The position numbers and the translations under genes are program-made. Below, piece after piece: positions 7,529-13,378 of a DNA stretch of 15,467 bases. The notes under the pieces are model-generated. The model ran no database searches, had not been told where the DNA came from, and saw nothing but the letters and a program-made list of their open reading frames with translations. The stretch's first letter is position 1; the number at the start of each line of letters is the position of its first letter. This stretch comes from Gemmatimonadales bacterium (GTDB lineage: Bacteria > Gemmatimonadota > Gemmatimonadetes > Gemmatimonadales > GWC2-71-9). The stretch covers positions 1-15,467 of the forward strand of contig JAICPP010000054.1 of the NCBI GenBank assembly GCA_025929805.1. The letters are read 5' to 3'.

Positions 7529-8056
7529 CTAGGGGATTCGAAGATTCGCCCCGATAAGCAGGTTCCCACCTACGGCGCCCCGCCGCTCCAGCAGGTCGAC
7601 CAGATAGACCTCGGCGAAGGGACGTACCCGGCCTTTCGGAAGCGTCACGGCAATTACGCCCACGTCCGTCGCATCGGTATCAGAATCCGAGACTCCCAAT
7701 TCGGGGATACGAATACTGAGGTGTGCTAGAGTGATGCCGTAGCCCAAGGCGAGAAAGGGATTGTTGCCAAAGGGATGAACTCGCAGGGTGAGATAGCCCT
7801 GCCAACCCGACCCCTCGAAGAAGCCTGTTGGGTCGCCTGGGAAGTTGTAGAGATAGCTGAAGACCGGATTGATCGTGAGCCGCCAGACCAGGGGAACGGA
7901 TGCCTGGAGGCCGATTCGCTCGTCGTCCACTTCGCCGTCGCTGAAATTGAAGCCCCAATGCACGCCTGCCTGGAAGGGAGTTCGAGTTTGGGCCATAGCG
8001 CTGGAGGTCAGGAGCAGACCGCCTAGAAGTACGGCGCCCATGGTGCATCGGCACAT
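7529..8056 (-). CDS. Predicted outer-membrane beta-barrel protein
   Basis: The 175-residue protein has a clear signal peptide, with hydrophobic stretch MGAVLLGGLLLTSSAMAQ and a likely cleavage after AMA-Q. The mature part alternates short strands typical of small porin-like barrels: FQAGVHWGFNFS, IGLQASVPLVW, GYLTLRVHPF, FLALGYGITLAHL, and it ends on the strand NLLIGANLRIP. The start at 8056 has GTGAGGAGAA seven bases upstream. No enzyme motif is seen; it may be a structural or transport barrel. Upstream on the same strand lies a decayed family B relic whose frame runs through this start region, so that relic's transcription could once have covered this gene. Precise family unknown. Confidence 0.8.
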   Translation of the reverse strand: MCRCTMGAVLLGGLLLTSSAMAQTRTPFQAGVHWGFNFSDGEVDDERIGLQASVPLVWRLTINPVFSYLYNFPGDPTGFFEGSGWQGYLTLRVHPFGNNPFLALGYGITLAHLSIRIPELGVSDSDTDATDVGVIAVTLPKGRVRPFAEVYLVDLLERRGAVGGNLLIGANLRIP

Positions 8057-8096
8057 AGGTCGATTCTCCTCACGAGAGCTTGGCCAGCGGCGCAGG

Positions 8097-8221
8097 CTAA
8101 CAGATCAGTTTGGAACTCGAGCCGCCCTGCCTCAACATGCAGCACCCTGCCGGGAGTGTCGAGCCAGACGTAACCGGGGTAGCGGGTCTGGGTTCATCGC
8201 CTCCGGGTTCTGCGCGAGGAT
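8097..8221 (-). pseudogene. Frameshifted, N-truncated family B relic
   Basis: On the minus strand, one frame reads ILAQNPEAMNPDPLP and a second frame then reads PGYVWLDTPGRVLHVEAG followed by RLEFQTD. Together they match the intact gene at 11961-12188, which has LKRNPEAMNPDPLPGYVW continuing LDTTDKVLHVPAAALEFR. One extra base in the CCCC run at 8176-8179 causes the shift. The roughly 30 N-terminal residues of the intact copy have no counterpart, and a TGA lies 13 codons upstream in this frame. Compared with the intact locus about 100 bases appear deleted. It is a broken paralogue unless the extra C is an assembly error; even then the start is missing. Confidence 0.7.
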
Positions 8222-8254
8222 CCCCGTCCGGCATCGACCTTTCAGGAGTCAAGT

Positions 8255-8443
8255 ATGGACGGCATCTGGTGGGACATCGGCCTGTGGCCCAGCGACTGGC
8301 CGGAGGGGAGCGCACTCGACCGCCCGGCCGACTCGGAAGGACAGAAGTCAGAATGCCAGCCCGATGCTCAGGCTCACGCGCTCACGGCTTGGGACGAGGC
8401 GCAGCGCCGCCTTGTTCATTCCGGTCGGCCGCCACCGCTCTGA
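8255..8443 (+). CDS. Possible Trp-rich small protein
   Basis: This 62-codon frame begins MDGIWWDIGLWPSDWPEGSA, which is unusually Trp-rich. Its ATG has a good ribosome site, CAGGAG six bases upstream. The N-terminal half lies outside any other gene. The last 96 bases overlap, antisense, the end of the minus-strand gene at 8348-8911, whose own C-terminus looks genuine. A similar ribosome site plus ATGGACGGCA start occurs at 12221-12243, also divergent from a family B gene, but that frame closes after 16 codons. I do not recognise a family. It may be a real microprotein or a relic whose tail is only antisense sequence. Confidence 0.35.
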   Translation: MDGIWWDIGLWPSDWPEGSALDRPADSEGQKSECQPDAQAHALTAWDEAQRRLVHSGRPPPL

Positions 8444-8911
8444 TCGGATCAGGCGGCCAACCACCGCGCCCAGCACGGCTCCAACTGGAAGTGCGACCCC
8501 ATAGGCGCCGCATAGATCGTCCTCCCTCTCAGCGCTGCCGAAGATGCCGCTATCGCAGCCTGCTCTGCTGGCCAAGATCATGCCCGTCCCGAATCCGACC
8601 ACCGCGCCCGCGCCGAGCCCCAGCAACGTGTGGTGTCGGGACCCCTCGCTGACCTCGAGTCGGGTGGATGAACCGAGCGGGAGGGTTTCTGGCGGCGCTC
8701 CCCCGCGCTGCATGAGCACACCGGCAGTGTCGATCCTCAACAGTCGGCCCACCACCGGCGCGCAGGGCTTGGCCGAGGATTCTGAGGGCGCGGGACAGGC
8801 AGGCCATATGCGGACGCGAGTGCCAGCGGGGAGCACCTCGCTTTGAGCTTGAAGCGGGATGCTGAGCAGGGTAAAAAGCGCAACCAGGGCAAGGAGCGCA
8901 CTGTGGTTCAC
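8348..8911 (-). CDS. Exported glycine-rich hypothetical protein
   Basis: The 187-residue product starts at GTG 8911 with GAGGAAACC directly before it, followed by a signal peptide NHSALLALVALFTLLSIPLQAQ. The mature part opens with VLPAGTRVRIWPACP and a small beta-rich region (VVGRLLRIDTAGVLMQRGG). Two Gly/Ala-rich hydrophobic segments follow, LLGLGAGAVVGFGTGMILAS and VALPVGAVLGAVVGRLI, separated by a loop with two Cys. It ends in a strand-like VSLSIGLAF. This layout suggests an envelope protein with a glycine-zipper hairpin. The frame is open back to 9127, but that extension is an integrase relic with no link to this protein, so the long start is rejected. Function unknown. Confidence 0.75.
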   Translation of the reverse strand: MNHSALLALVALFTLLSIPLQAQSEVLPAGTRVRIWPACPAPSESSAKPCAPVVGRLLRIDTAGVLMQRGGAPPETLPLGSSTRLEVSEGSRHHTLLGLGAGAVVGFGTGMILASRAGCDSGIFGSAEREDDLCGAYGVALPVGAVLGAVVGRLIRSERWRPTGMNKAALRLVPSRERVSLSIGLAF

Positions 8912-8999
8912 GGTTTCCTCGGTGTGAGAGGCCCGCAAGCTGCTGGGGTGAGCACGCGCGTCACGATCGTCAGGTGGCGTTACCTGCGTGTCCCCTGAG

Positions 9000-9142
9000 C
9001 GAGTCTGGGCGAACTCCGGATCAGCCACACCTCGTCGCTCACCCACCGGAATCAGCGGCTCGCGTTTTCCGCCCACGTCCGCGTTATCGCGGAAGTCTCC
9101 GTAGGCGCGCCGTGCACCGCCCCGCACCCGCCAGTAGACACG
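9000..9142 (-). pseudogene. Tyrosine integrase N-terminal fragment
   Basis: The minus strand reads RVYWRVRGGARRAYGDFR, continuing DNADVGGKREPLIPVGERRG and VADPEFAQ. This matches the relic at 13379-13640 (RAWGDFREYAAQGGKRE, then ATTDPV-VAQT), and from memory it resembles the N-terminal region of a type of tyrosine recombinase common in such genomes. After PEFAQ the similarity ends and only unrelated open frame leads into the exported protein gene. No start codon or catalytic domain is attached. It lies back to back with catalytic-domain pieces on the opposite strand from 9184 onward. Confidence 0.65.
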
Positions 9143-9183
9143 GCTACGCCACGCTGCCCCCAGTGATCACCGCGGCTGACGAG

Positions 9184-9353
9184 GCGATCGGTGCTGATAT
9201 GGCCTATCCGCTTCTTGCCACGTTCCTGCTAACCGGTGGTCGGCGGCTGAGGTGCTGGGCCTCGAGCTGCACGACGTGAGTTTCGATCGTGGGACGGTGA
9301 CGTACCGCCCGCACCCGCATCGCAGGCTGAAGACGGGGACCTTCAGCCTCTAG
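9184..9353 (+). pseudogene. Tyrosine integrase catalytic-domain fragment (box I)
   Basis: The plus strand reads DMAYPLLATFLLTGGRR in one frame and AEVLGLELHDVSFDRGTV, then TYRPHPHRRLKTGTF, in the next. This is the box I region of a tyrosine recombinase: the Arg in TGGR is the first catalytic Arg, and RRLKT resembles the beta-hairpin with the conserved Lys. One base is missing near 9241-9247, and a TAG at 9351 ends the frame. The His-box and the Tyr nucleophile region are absent. A second piece continuing the same protein occurs at 9846-9944, beyond an intact receiver gene. Confidence 0.75.
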
Positions 9354-9403
9354 CGCGCCGCTGAGAAAAGCCGTAGGCTAAACAACCCAAATCAATCGGC
9401 CCT

Positions 9404-9781
9404 ATGTCCACGCTCCTCGTGATTGATGACGAACCCGTAGTACGTATGGTGGCCTGCCAAACTCTCCGGCAGGCCGGCTATACCTGCCTTGAGGCCGCTT
9501 CCGCCTTGGCGGCGCTGGAGCAGCTCCAGTCAGATCCGCAGCAGCTTGATGGCATGGTCGTAGACATCAAGCTTCCAGATATGAGCGGGCTGAATCTCGT
9601 CCGACTGGCGCGCATCCATCGGCCTGGAACACCGGCCCTCTTCATTTCTGCCTATGCCCAGCCTACTGCAGAGGAGCCTGAACTCCAGCAGCTTTTACAA
9701 GCCTTCCTGCCCAAGCCGTTCACACCTGATCAGCTCTTAGCGGCTGTCCGCGAATTGCTACCCACACCGCGTTCAGCCTGA
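9404..9781 (+). CDS. Stand-alone CheY-like receiver protein
   Basis: The 125-residue protein is a complete single receiver domain with intact switch residues: Asp8-Asp9 (LLVIDDEP), acceptor Asp54 (MVVDIKLPDMSG), Ser82 (LFISAYA) and Lys104 (FLPKPFTP). It has no output domain, so it should act by protein contact, as a phospho-relay intermediate or a phosphate sink. The intact hybrid kinase at 4304-6679 ends in a similar receiver and is a candidate partner only by proximity. The ATG at 9404 has no clear ribosome site. The gene lies exactly between two fragments of one decayed integrase (9184-9353 and 9846-9944), which suggests it arrived by insertion or rearrangement there. Confidence 0.9.
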   Translation: MSTLLVIDDEPVVRMVACQTLRQAGYTCLEAASALAALEQLQSDPQQLDGMVVDIKLPDMSGLNLVRLARIHRPGTPALFISAYAQPTAEEPELQQLLQAFLPKPFTPDQLLAAVRELLPTPRSA

Positions 9782-9845
9782 GCCCTGAACCCCGAACGTC
9801 AATCTCGTGTTAGAGGTGGCTATGTGTTGCGTCAGCGTCACACAC

Positions 9846-9944
9846 GTCGTCACTGGTCACGAGGCGATGCTCAGCTAGATGCGCCGGCTCTTGGATCGCG
9901 TCGCCGCGAGAGGGGGCTGGAAGCGGGGAGAGATTCGTTACCGC
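9846..9944 (+). pseudogene. Tyrosine integrase fragment, between box I and box II
   Basis: In one plus frame the sequence reads VTGHEAMLS, a TAG at 9876-9878, then MRRLLDRVAARGGWKRGEIR. From memory this matches the stretch of tyrosine integrases just before the box II HTY/HxxR motif (TGxEAMLTDxRxLLDRVAxRAGWxxGEIR). The similarity fades where box II should begin, and a second receiver gene starts at 9965. Together with 9184-9353 it appears to be one decayed integrase, split by the receiver gene at 9404-9781. Confidence 0.6.
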
Positions 9945-9964
9945 CCGCGCATGCAAGACCTCAC

Positions 9965-10353
9965 ATGTCGATCCCGAAAGCAACCCTGCCAGGTGCGACC
10001 CGCGTCATCGTTTGCGACTACAACTCGCTGTTGCAGTCAGTGAGCGGGTTATTGCGAGGAGTGGCTATTGCGGGTTTCAAGCCTACAATGGGCAGGCCGC
10101 CGTGGAGCTCTGCGCTGGACTGGATGGGATTGGACTGCTGGTGCTCGACACGGAAGGGACCGGCGTGGACACGCCGGCGCTCGTTCGTTCCATCCGCAAG
10201 ACCAGCCCCGGTCTGTCGGTGCTCCACATCGGGACGGCCCCGGTCCCCGGCATGCCATCCGATGTGGTGCACTTGGTGGAGTCGTTCACGGCCGAACAAC
10301 TCCTCGAAACGGTTCGCCCATCGGTGCCTGGGCACCCGGGGCCACAGCGCTGA
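9965..10353 (+). pseudogene. Frameshifted receiver-like gene
   Basis: The frame from ATG 9965 reads ATRVIVCDYNSLLQSVSGLL. The match then moves to the next frame: SGYCGFQAYNGQAAVELCAG, followed by LDGIGLLVLDTEGTG. It ends at TGA 10351-10353. The switch lies near 10057-10063 and needs one base restored. The joined protein of about 128 residues resembles the pseudo-receiver at 3741-4142 throughout (matching A-T-L at the N-terminus, VFHAY/GFQAY, LDR/LDG, FTAEEL/FTAEQL). The acceptor Asp is kept (LVLDT), the second acidic residue is Tyr (CDYN), the Ser/Thr is Gly, and the Lys is Glu (LVESF). No ribosome site is seen. It is either decayed or carries an assembly error. Confidence 0.7.
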
Positions 10354-10402
10354 CGTCCACGGGGCGGGAGCTCGGCTGGCTTCTTCTTCCGAGGGCAGGA
10401 AA

Positions 10403-10612
10403 ATGCGATTGCTTCTGACAGGTGCGCTGCTCGCGGGGAGTCGCGCCGGATGTGGTTCTGGGCGAACCGAACATGTTGGGCAGGCGAGGGATACGGTGAT
10501 CACCCCCAGGCAGACCCAAGACACCACGATTGTTACGACTGACACGTCGGTGAGGACCGCTACGACCGTGAGGCGGGGCCAGGGAGCAGTCCCGGAGGAT
10601 ACGCCCGAGTAA
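10403..10612 (+). CDS. Small predicted lipoprotein
   Basis: The 69-residue product has a short signal peptide MRLLLTGALLAGSRAGC with a probable lipidation Cys17 (AGC preceded by Arg, a slightly poor lipobox). The mature part is hydrophilic and Thr-rich with the phrases RDTVITPRQTQDTTIVTTDT and TSVRTATTVRRG, a low-complexity D-T-T-x pattern likely to be extended or surface-exposed. GGCAGGAAA precedes the ATG. It follows the broken receiver by 49 bases on the same strand and converges on the AI-2E-type gene, whose stop is 38 bases beyond. No family is recognised. Confidence 0.65.
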   Translation: MRLLLTGALLAGSRAGCGSGRTEHVGQARDTVITPRQTQDTTIVTTDTSVRTATTVRRGQGAVPEDTPE

Positions 10613-10650
10613 TCGAGTGCCCCGCGCCCGAACCCTGCGGACCGACCGGC

Positions 10651-11742
10651 TCAGGTGGTCTGCCCAGACACCCCGACCTGGTCGCTGGATGTGGAGACCA
10701 TATCCCAGATGGCCACGAACATCGCCGCAATGGCGGGGCCAATTACGAATCCGTTGAGACCGAAAACGGCAATGCCGCCGAGCGTGGAGATCAGTACCAC
10801 GAAGTCTGGCAACTTGGTGTCTTTGCCCACCAGGATCGGGCGCAGGATGTTGTCCACTAAGCCGATGACAAGCACACCGTACAAGCCCAGCACTACACCT
10901 TGCCACGTGGCCCCGGTTGCAAGGAAATAGATGGCCACCGGTAGCCAGACCACGGCGGCACCGATTACGGGCACCAGCGAGATCACGGCCATCAACGCGC
11001 CCCATAATGCCGGCGCGTGAATCCCCAGCACCCAAAAGATCAGACCTCCAAGCAGACCCTGCACGGCGCCGACCACGAGGTTGCCCTTAACCGTAGCGCG
11101 GATGACGCGGGTGAACCGGTGGAAGAGCGTGCGTTGCTGTTCCAGGGGTAAGGGGATGGCGGCTCTGATGCGCAAGAGCAGGTGGTCACCGTCGCGCAGC
11201 AGAAAGAACAGCAGGTACAGCATGAGGAGCAGGCTGAGGATGAAGTTCAACGTGTTCTGGCCAATGGTCAGGGCCTGCCCCGCAAGGAACTGGGCACTCT
11301 TCGTTAAACCGGTAGACACTCTCTCCTGCATTACGCGCAAGCTGGTCAGCCCGACGCGGTCCAGGAGATTGACCGCCCATGCCGGCAGAGCGTCGAAGAC
11401 CCGCTGAAAATACCGGCCGAAGTTAATCTCTCCTGACTGGATCCTGTCGTAAACCCCAAGTCCTTCTTGCAGCAGTAATGCGCCAAGCAGCGTAAGCGGC
11501 AGAATGACAATCAGGAGGATGATCAGCACCGTAGCGAGTGCAGCCGGTGTGGGCCTCTGTCCCACGTAGCTCAGCAGTCGCCGGTAGAGCGGCACGAACA
11601 TGATGGCTACGATAGTTGCCCAGAGCACTGCCGCGTAAAACGGCCGCACAATCCACGCGAACGCAAGTGATACCGCCACGGCGAGAAACAGGAACACCTT
11701 CTCTTCAAGTGCGCGAACGCCCGCTGAGTATGGAGACTCCAT
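10651..11742 (-). CDS. AI-2E family transporter-like membrane protein
   Basis: The 363-residue protein fits the AI-2E/YdiK/PerM family (PF01594). It has two N-terminal membrane segments (FLFLAVAVSLAFAWIVRPFY and VLWATIVAIMFVPLY). A third follows (LATVLIILLIVILPLTLLGA), then a large soluble loop and a C-terminal group of about five segments. Family landmarks include LRDGDHLLLRIRAAIPLP, GNLVVGAVQGLLGGLIFWVLG, SLVPVIGAAVVWLPVAIY and LVDNILRPILVG. Members include an AI-2 exporter and Na+/H+ antiporter-like proteins, so the substrate cannot be assigned from sequence alone. The ATG at 11742 has GGGAGAGAG upstream, and the longer start at 11820 is not supported. It converges with the small lipoprotein gene. 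Confidence 0.92.
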   Translation of the reverse strand: MESPYSAGVRALEEKVFLFLAVAVSLAFAWIVRPFYAAVLWATIVAIMFVPLYRRLLSYVGQRPTPAALATVLIILLIVILPLTLLGALLLQEGLGVYDRIQSGEINFGRYFQRVFDALPAWAVNLLDRVGLTSLRVMQERVSTGLTKSAQFLAGQALTIGQNTLNFILSLLLMLYLLFFLLRDGDHLLLRIRAAIPLPLEQQRTLFHRFTRVIRATVKGNLVVGAVQGLLGGLIFWVLGIHAPALWGALMAVISLVPVIGAAVVWLPVAIYFLATGATWQGVVLGLYGVLVIGLVDNILRPILVGKDTKLPDFVVLISTLGGIAVFGLNGFVIGPAIAAMFVAIWDMVSTSSDQVGVSGQTT

Positions 11743-11960
11743 AACGCTCTCTCCCGCCCGGGGATCGCGGCAACCTAAACCCGTCTGGGTCGACGGCAGG
11801 AGGCCGACGCCAGGAGGCAATTTTGGGTGATCTGGAACAAGGGGTTAAGGAGCGCCGGTTTAGCTAATTCCGTTGCTCCTCGGCCTTCCTGGTAGTTCCT
11901 TCGCTTCCCTGGCAACCAAACTCCACCTTGCCCCTCATGTAGCGGTGCTCCCCGTCCTGG
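11743..11960. other. Intergenic, no gene recognised
   Basis: This 218-base gap lies between the family B gene stop and the AI-2E-type start, both on the minus strand. It should contain the transporter promoter. A minus-strand open frame of about 60 codons here overlaps the family B gene and has no ribosome site, so it is not called. Confidence 0.4.
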
Positions 11961-12188
11961 TCACGGCTCCGGTTTTCCCGGGGGCGAGGCTCGGAACTCC
12001 AAGGCCGCAGCTGGGACATGCAGCACCTTGTCGGTGGTGTCGAGCCAGACATAGCCCGGCAGGGGATCCGGGTTCATCGCCTCTGGGTTCCGCTTGAGAA
12101 CGTGGGTCCACTCGGTAGGGAGACCGGGTCGCTTCCAGGCGACCGCCGGCGGCACTCGGGCCCAGCGTTGACGATCGGTTGAGGCCAT
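11961..12188 (-). CDS. Small hypothetical protein, family B (intact copy)
   Basis: The 75-residue protein starts at ATG 12188, with only a close, weak GAGG before it, and ends at TGA 11961. The core reads LKRNPEAMNPDPLPGYVW, then LDTTDKVLHVPAAALEFRA. The same core is found in the broken copy at 8097-8221, which supports real coding of this frame. The N-terminal 29 residues are Trp/Pro/Arg-rich without a signal peptide. The ending VLHV..AALEFR faintly echoes the RVL..HFEFRGG ending of family A, but I would not claim homology. No domain is recognised. A conserved Trp-Leu-Asp-Thr and the two NP motifs are the features to look for elsewhere. Confidence 0.65.
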   Translation of the reverse strand: MASTDRQRWARVPPAVAWKRPGLPTEWTHVLKRNPEAMNPDPLPGYVWLDTTDKVLHVPAAALEFRASPPGKPEP

Positions 12189-12327
12189 GCCTCAGTGTAG
12201 CGGGGGTGAGCTTTCTGCTGTCAAGGAGGAGGGATGGACGGCAGTGGCCCATTAAGACGCCTCGACTTTGCCGTGCCAGAATAGCTTCTAGTTTTAGTGC
12301 AAGGAATACCCAAACCAGGGGCCGGCC

Positions 12328-12495
12328 ATGGGCGAGGACTATAAAGAGCGGCTGGACGACTTCAAGCGGAAAGTGGAGAAGCACCGGACCAAGAGTGCGG
12401 AGCACGCACAGGAGACCCAAGGGCAGGTAGAAAAGGACGAGCAGCGACAGCGAGACGCTGAGGAGCCCGAGTCACCCTTAAGCGACCGCACCTAA
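12328..12495 (+). CDS. 55-residue highly charged microprotein
   Basis: ATG 12328 opens a 55-codon frame, MGEDYKERLDDFKRKVEKHR, followed by more Glu/Gln/Arg-rich sequence and ending PLSDRT before TAA. More than half of the residues are charged, and the first 45 look like a continuous amphipathic helix or coiled coil. AGGGG lies eight bases before the start, and a strong intrinsic terminator follows 24 bases after the stop, so this is a complete single-gene unit. No family is recognised. A role binding protein or nucleic acid would be a guess. Its neighbour, convergent on it, is a histone-like basic protein. Confidence 0.65.
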   Translation: MGEDYKERLDDFKRKVEKHRTKSAEHAQETQGQVEKDEQRQRDAEEPESPLSDRT

Positions 12496-12519
12496 TAGCC
12501 GGGCAGGCTGCCACCCCGC

Positions 12520-12553
12520 AAGGGGCCAGGATTATCTTGGCCCCTTGGTTTTT
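12520..12553 (+). terminator. Intrinsic terminator
   Basis: AAGGGGCCA pairs perfectly with TGGCCCCTT, with two further inner pairs (one G-U) around an ATTAT loop, followed by GG and five T. It is placed to end the 55-residue microprotein transcript. There is no T-run on the opposite strand, so it acts mainly on the plus strand. Confidence 0.9.
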
Positions 12554-12602
12554 GGGTCACCGGCTGAACTCTACCTTTGGTCACAGCTGACATCCGGCCG
12601 GG

Positions 12603-12866
12603 TTACAGATCATCGGCCCCCGAAAACCTCGTGTCCACGAAGAAGTCGCGCTCCGAACCGGCTGCCCTGGCGGCACGTGTCGCAGACCCCTTCTTCGCTG
12701 CGCTGCGCCGCTGCTTGGTGCGGGATGCCTTCTTTCCAGCGGCGCGACGTTTGCGCGTGGTGGCCGCCTTCTTGGCCGCGGCTTTGCGCTTACGTGTTAC
12801 CGCAGCCTTCTTGGCGGCCGAACGACGCTTCCTGGTTGCGGCAGCCTTCTTTCCAGCACTCTCCAT
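12603..12866 (-). CDS. Histone H1-like Lys/Ala-rich DNA-binding protein
   Basis: The 87-residue product contains five back-to-back 13-residue repeats: KKAAATRKRRSAA, KKAAVTRKRKAAA, KKAATTRKRRAAG, KKASRTKQRRSAA, KKGSATRAARAAG. It ends with an acidic tail SERDFFVDTRFSGADDL. Such Lys-Ala-Lys repeat proteins (histone H1 C-terminal-like, Hc1/AlgP-like) bind DNA or RNA without sequence preference and help compact the nucleoid. The last two repeats are the most diverged. The ATG at 12866 has GAGGT four bases upstream. A GTG two codons earlier would overlap the ribosome site and is less likely. It converges with the charged microprotein gene. Confidence 0.85.
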   Translation of the reverse strand: MESAGKKAAATRKRRSAAKKAAVTRKRKAAAKKAATTRKRRAAGKKASRTKQRRSAAKKGSATRAARAAGSERDFFVDTRFSGADDL

Positions 12867-13255
12867 TGGCACCTCGCTTTTTCTGGATCGAAGCGATCTG
12901 TATGGAAGAAAGTACCCCCTCCGGCAATCACGCCATGGGGCCGGGGTCGAACGCGGATTCCGAAGGGCAGCAAATCTCCTCCGGTGTCAGCAGGAAGACG
13001 TCGCCAAAGCCTCCGTCGAAGAAGAGGAGGAGTTGGCCGGGGTGTCAGGAGGATCGGCTGGACGTCGGCGAGGGCCTTGGTCGCTCGCGGGCCCATAAGG
13101 GCTCCTGGGCCGCCCCACCCTACGCTGTCCCGAGCCTCCCCACGAGGAGGACCGTTGGTTCGGACCTGCCTCTTATCCCAAGAGGAGACTAGAACGGTCC
13201 CATGCAAGCGGCAACCGGTGGTCGTGCTTAGGTAGGTGGCGCATCAACCACATTC
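12867..13255. other. No gene supported; mixed relic sequence
   Basis: About 390 bases hold several open frames on both strands. None has a convincing start, ribosome site or recognisable motif. The right half contains the element shared with 6795-6811 (at 13135-13152) and leads into a receiver-domain tail on the minus strand. It looks like degenerate sequence between the histone-like gene's promoter and the relic cluster. Confidence 0.5.
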
Positions 13256-13261
13256 TGGAGA

Positions 13262-13328
13262 AGCGGGAGGTCAGTCGGATCACCGCTCCGACTAGGGTTT
13301 CCGGGGAGAAGGGCTTCAGCAGCAGGCG
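13262..13328 (-). pseudogene. C-terminal fragment of a receiver domain
   Basis: The minus strand reads RLLLKPFSPETLVGAVIRLT, which is the end of a CheY-like receiver: the conserved Lys-Pro-Phe followed by the last helix. The hybrid kinase here has the same wording, FLQKPFSPEALVAKL. Upstream of 13328 on that strand the similarity stops at once and an integrase relic on the other strand begins about 50 bases away. Only about the last fifth of the domain survives. Confidence 0.6.
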
Positions 13329-13378
13329 TGCGGAGGAGTGCCGATGCCTAAGCGTAAGCGATCTCGAGCTAGCATTTG

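Noticed and set aside
9824..10612. 262-codon frame as one gene
   Set aside because: It strings together an out-of-frame read of the integrase relic, the first part of a frameshifted receiver, nonsense sequence and the small lipoprotein. These are separate features.
12520..12553. Bidirectional terminator
   Set aside because: Only the plus strand has a T-run after the stem, so it was called for the plus-strand microprotein only.
12797..13207. 136-codon minus-strand frame and several overlapping plus-strand frames
   Set aside because: They have no start with a ribosome site and no motif, and they overlap the histone-like gene or one another.
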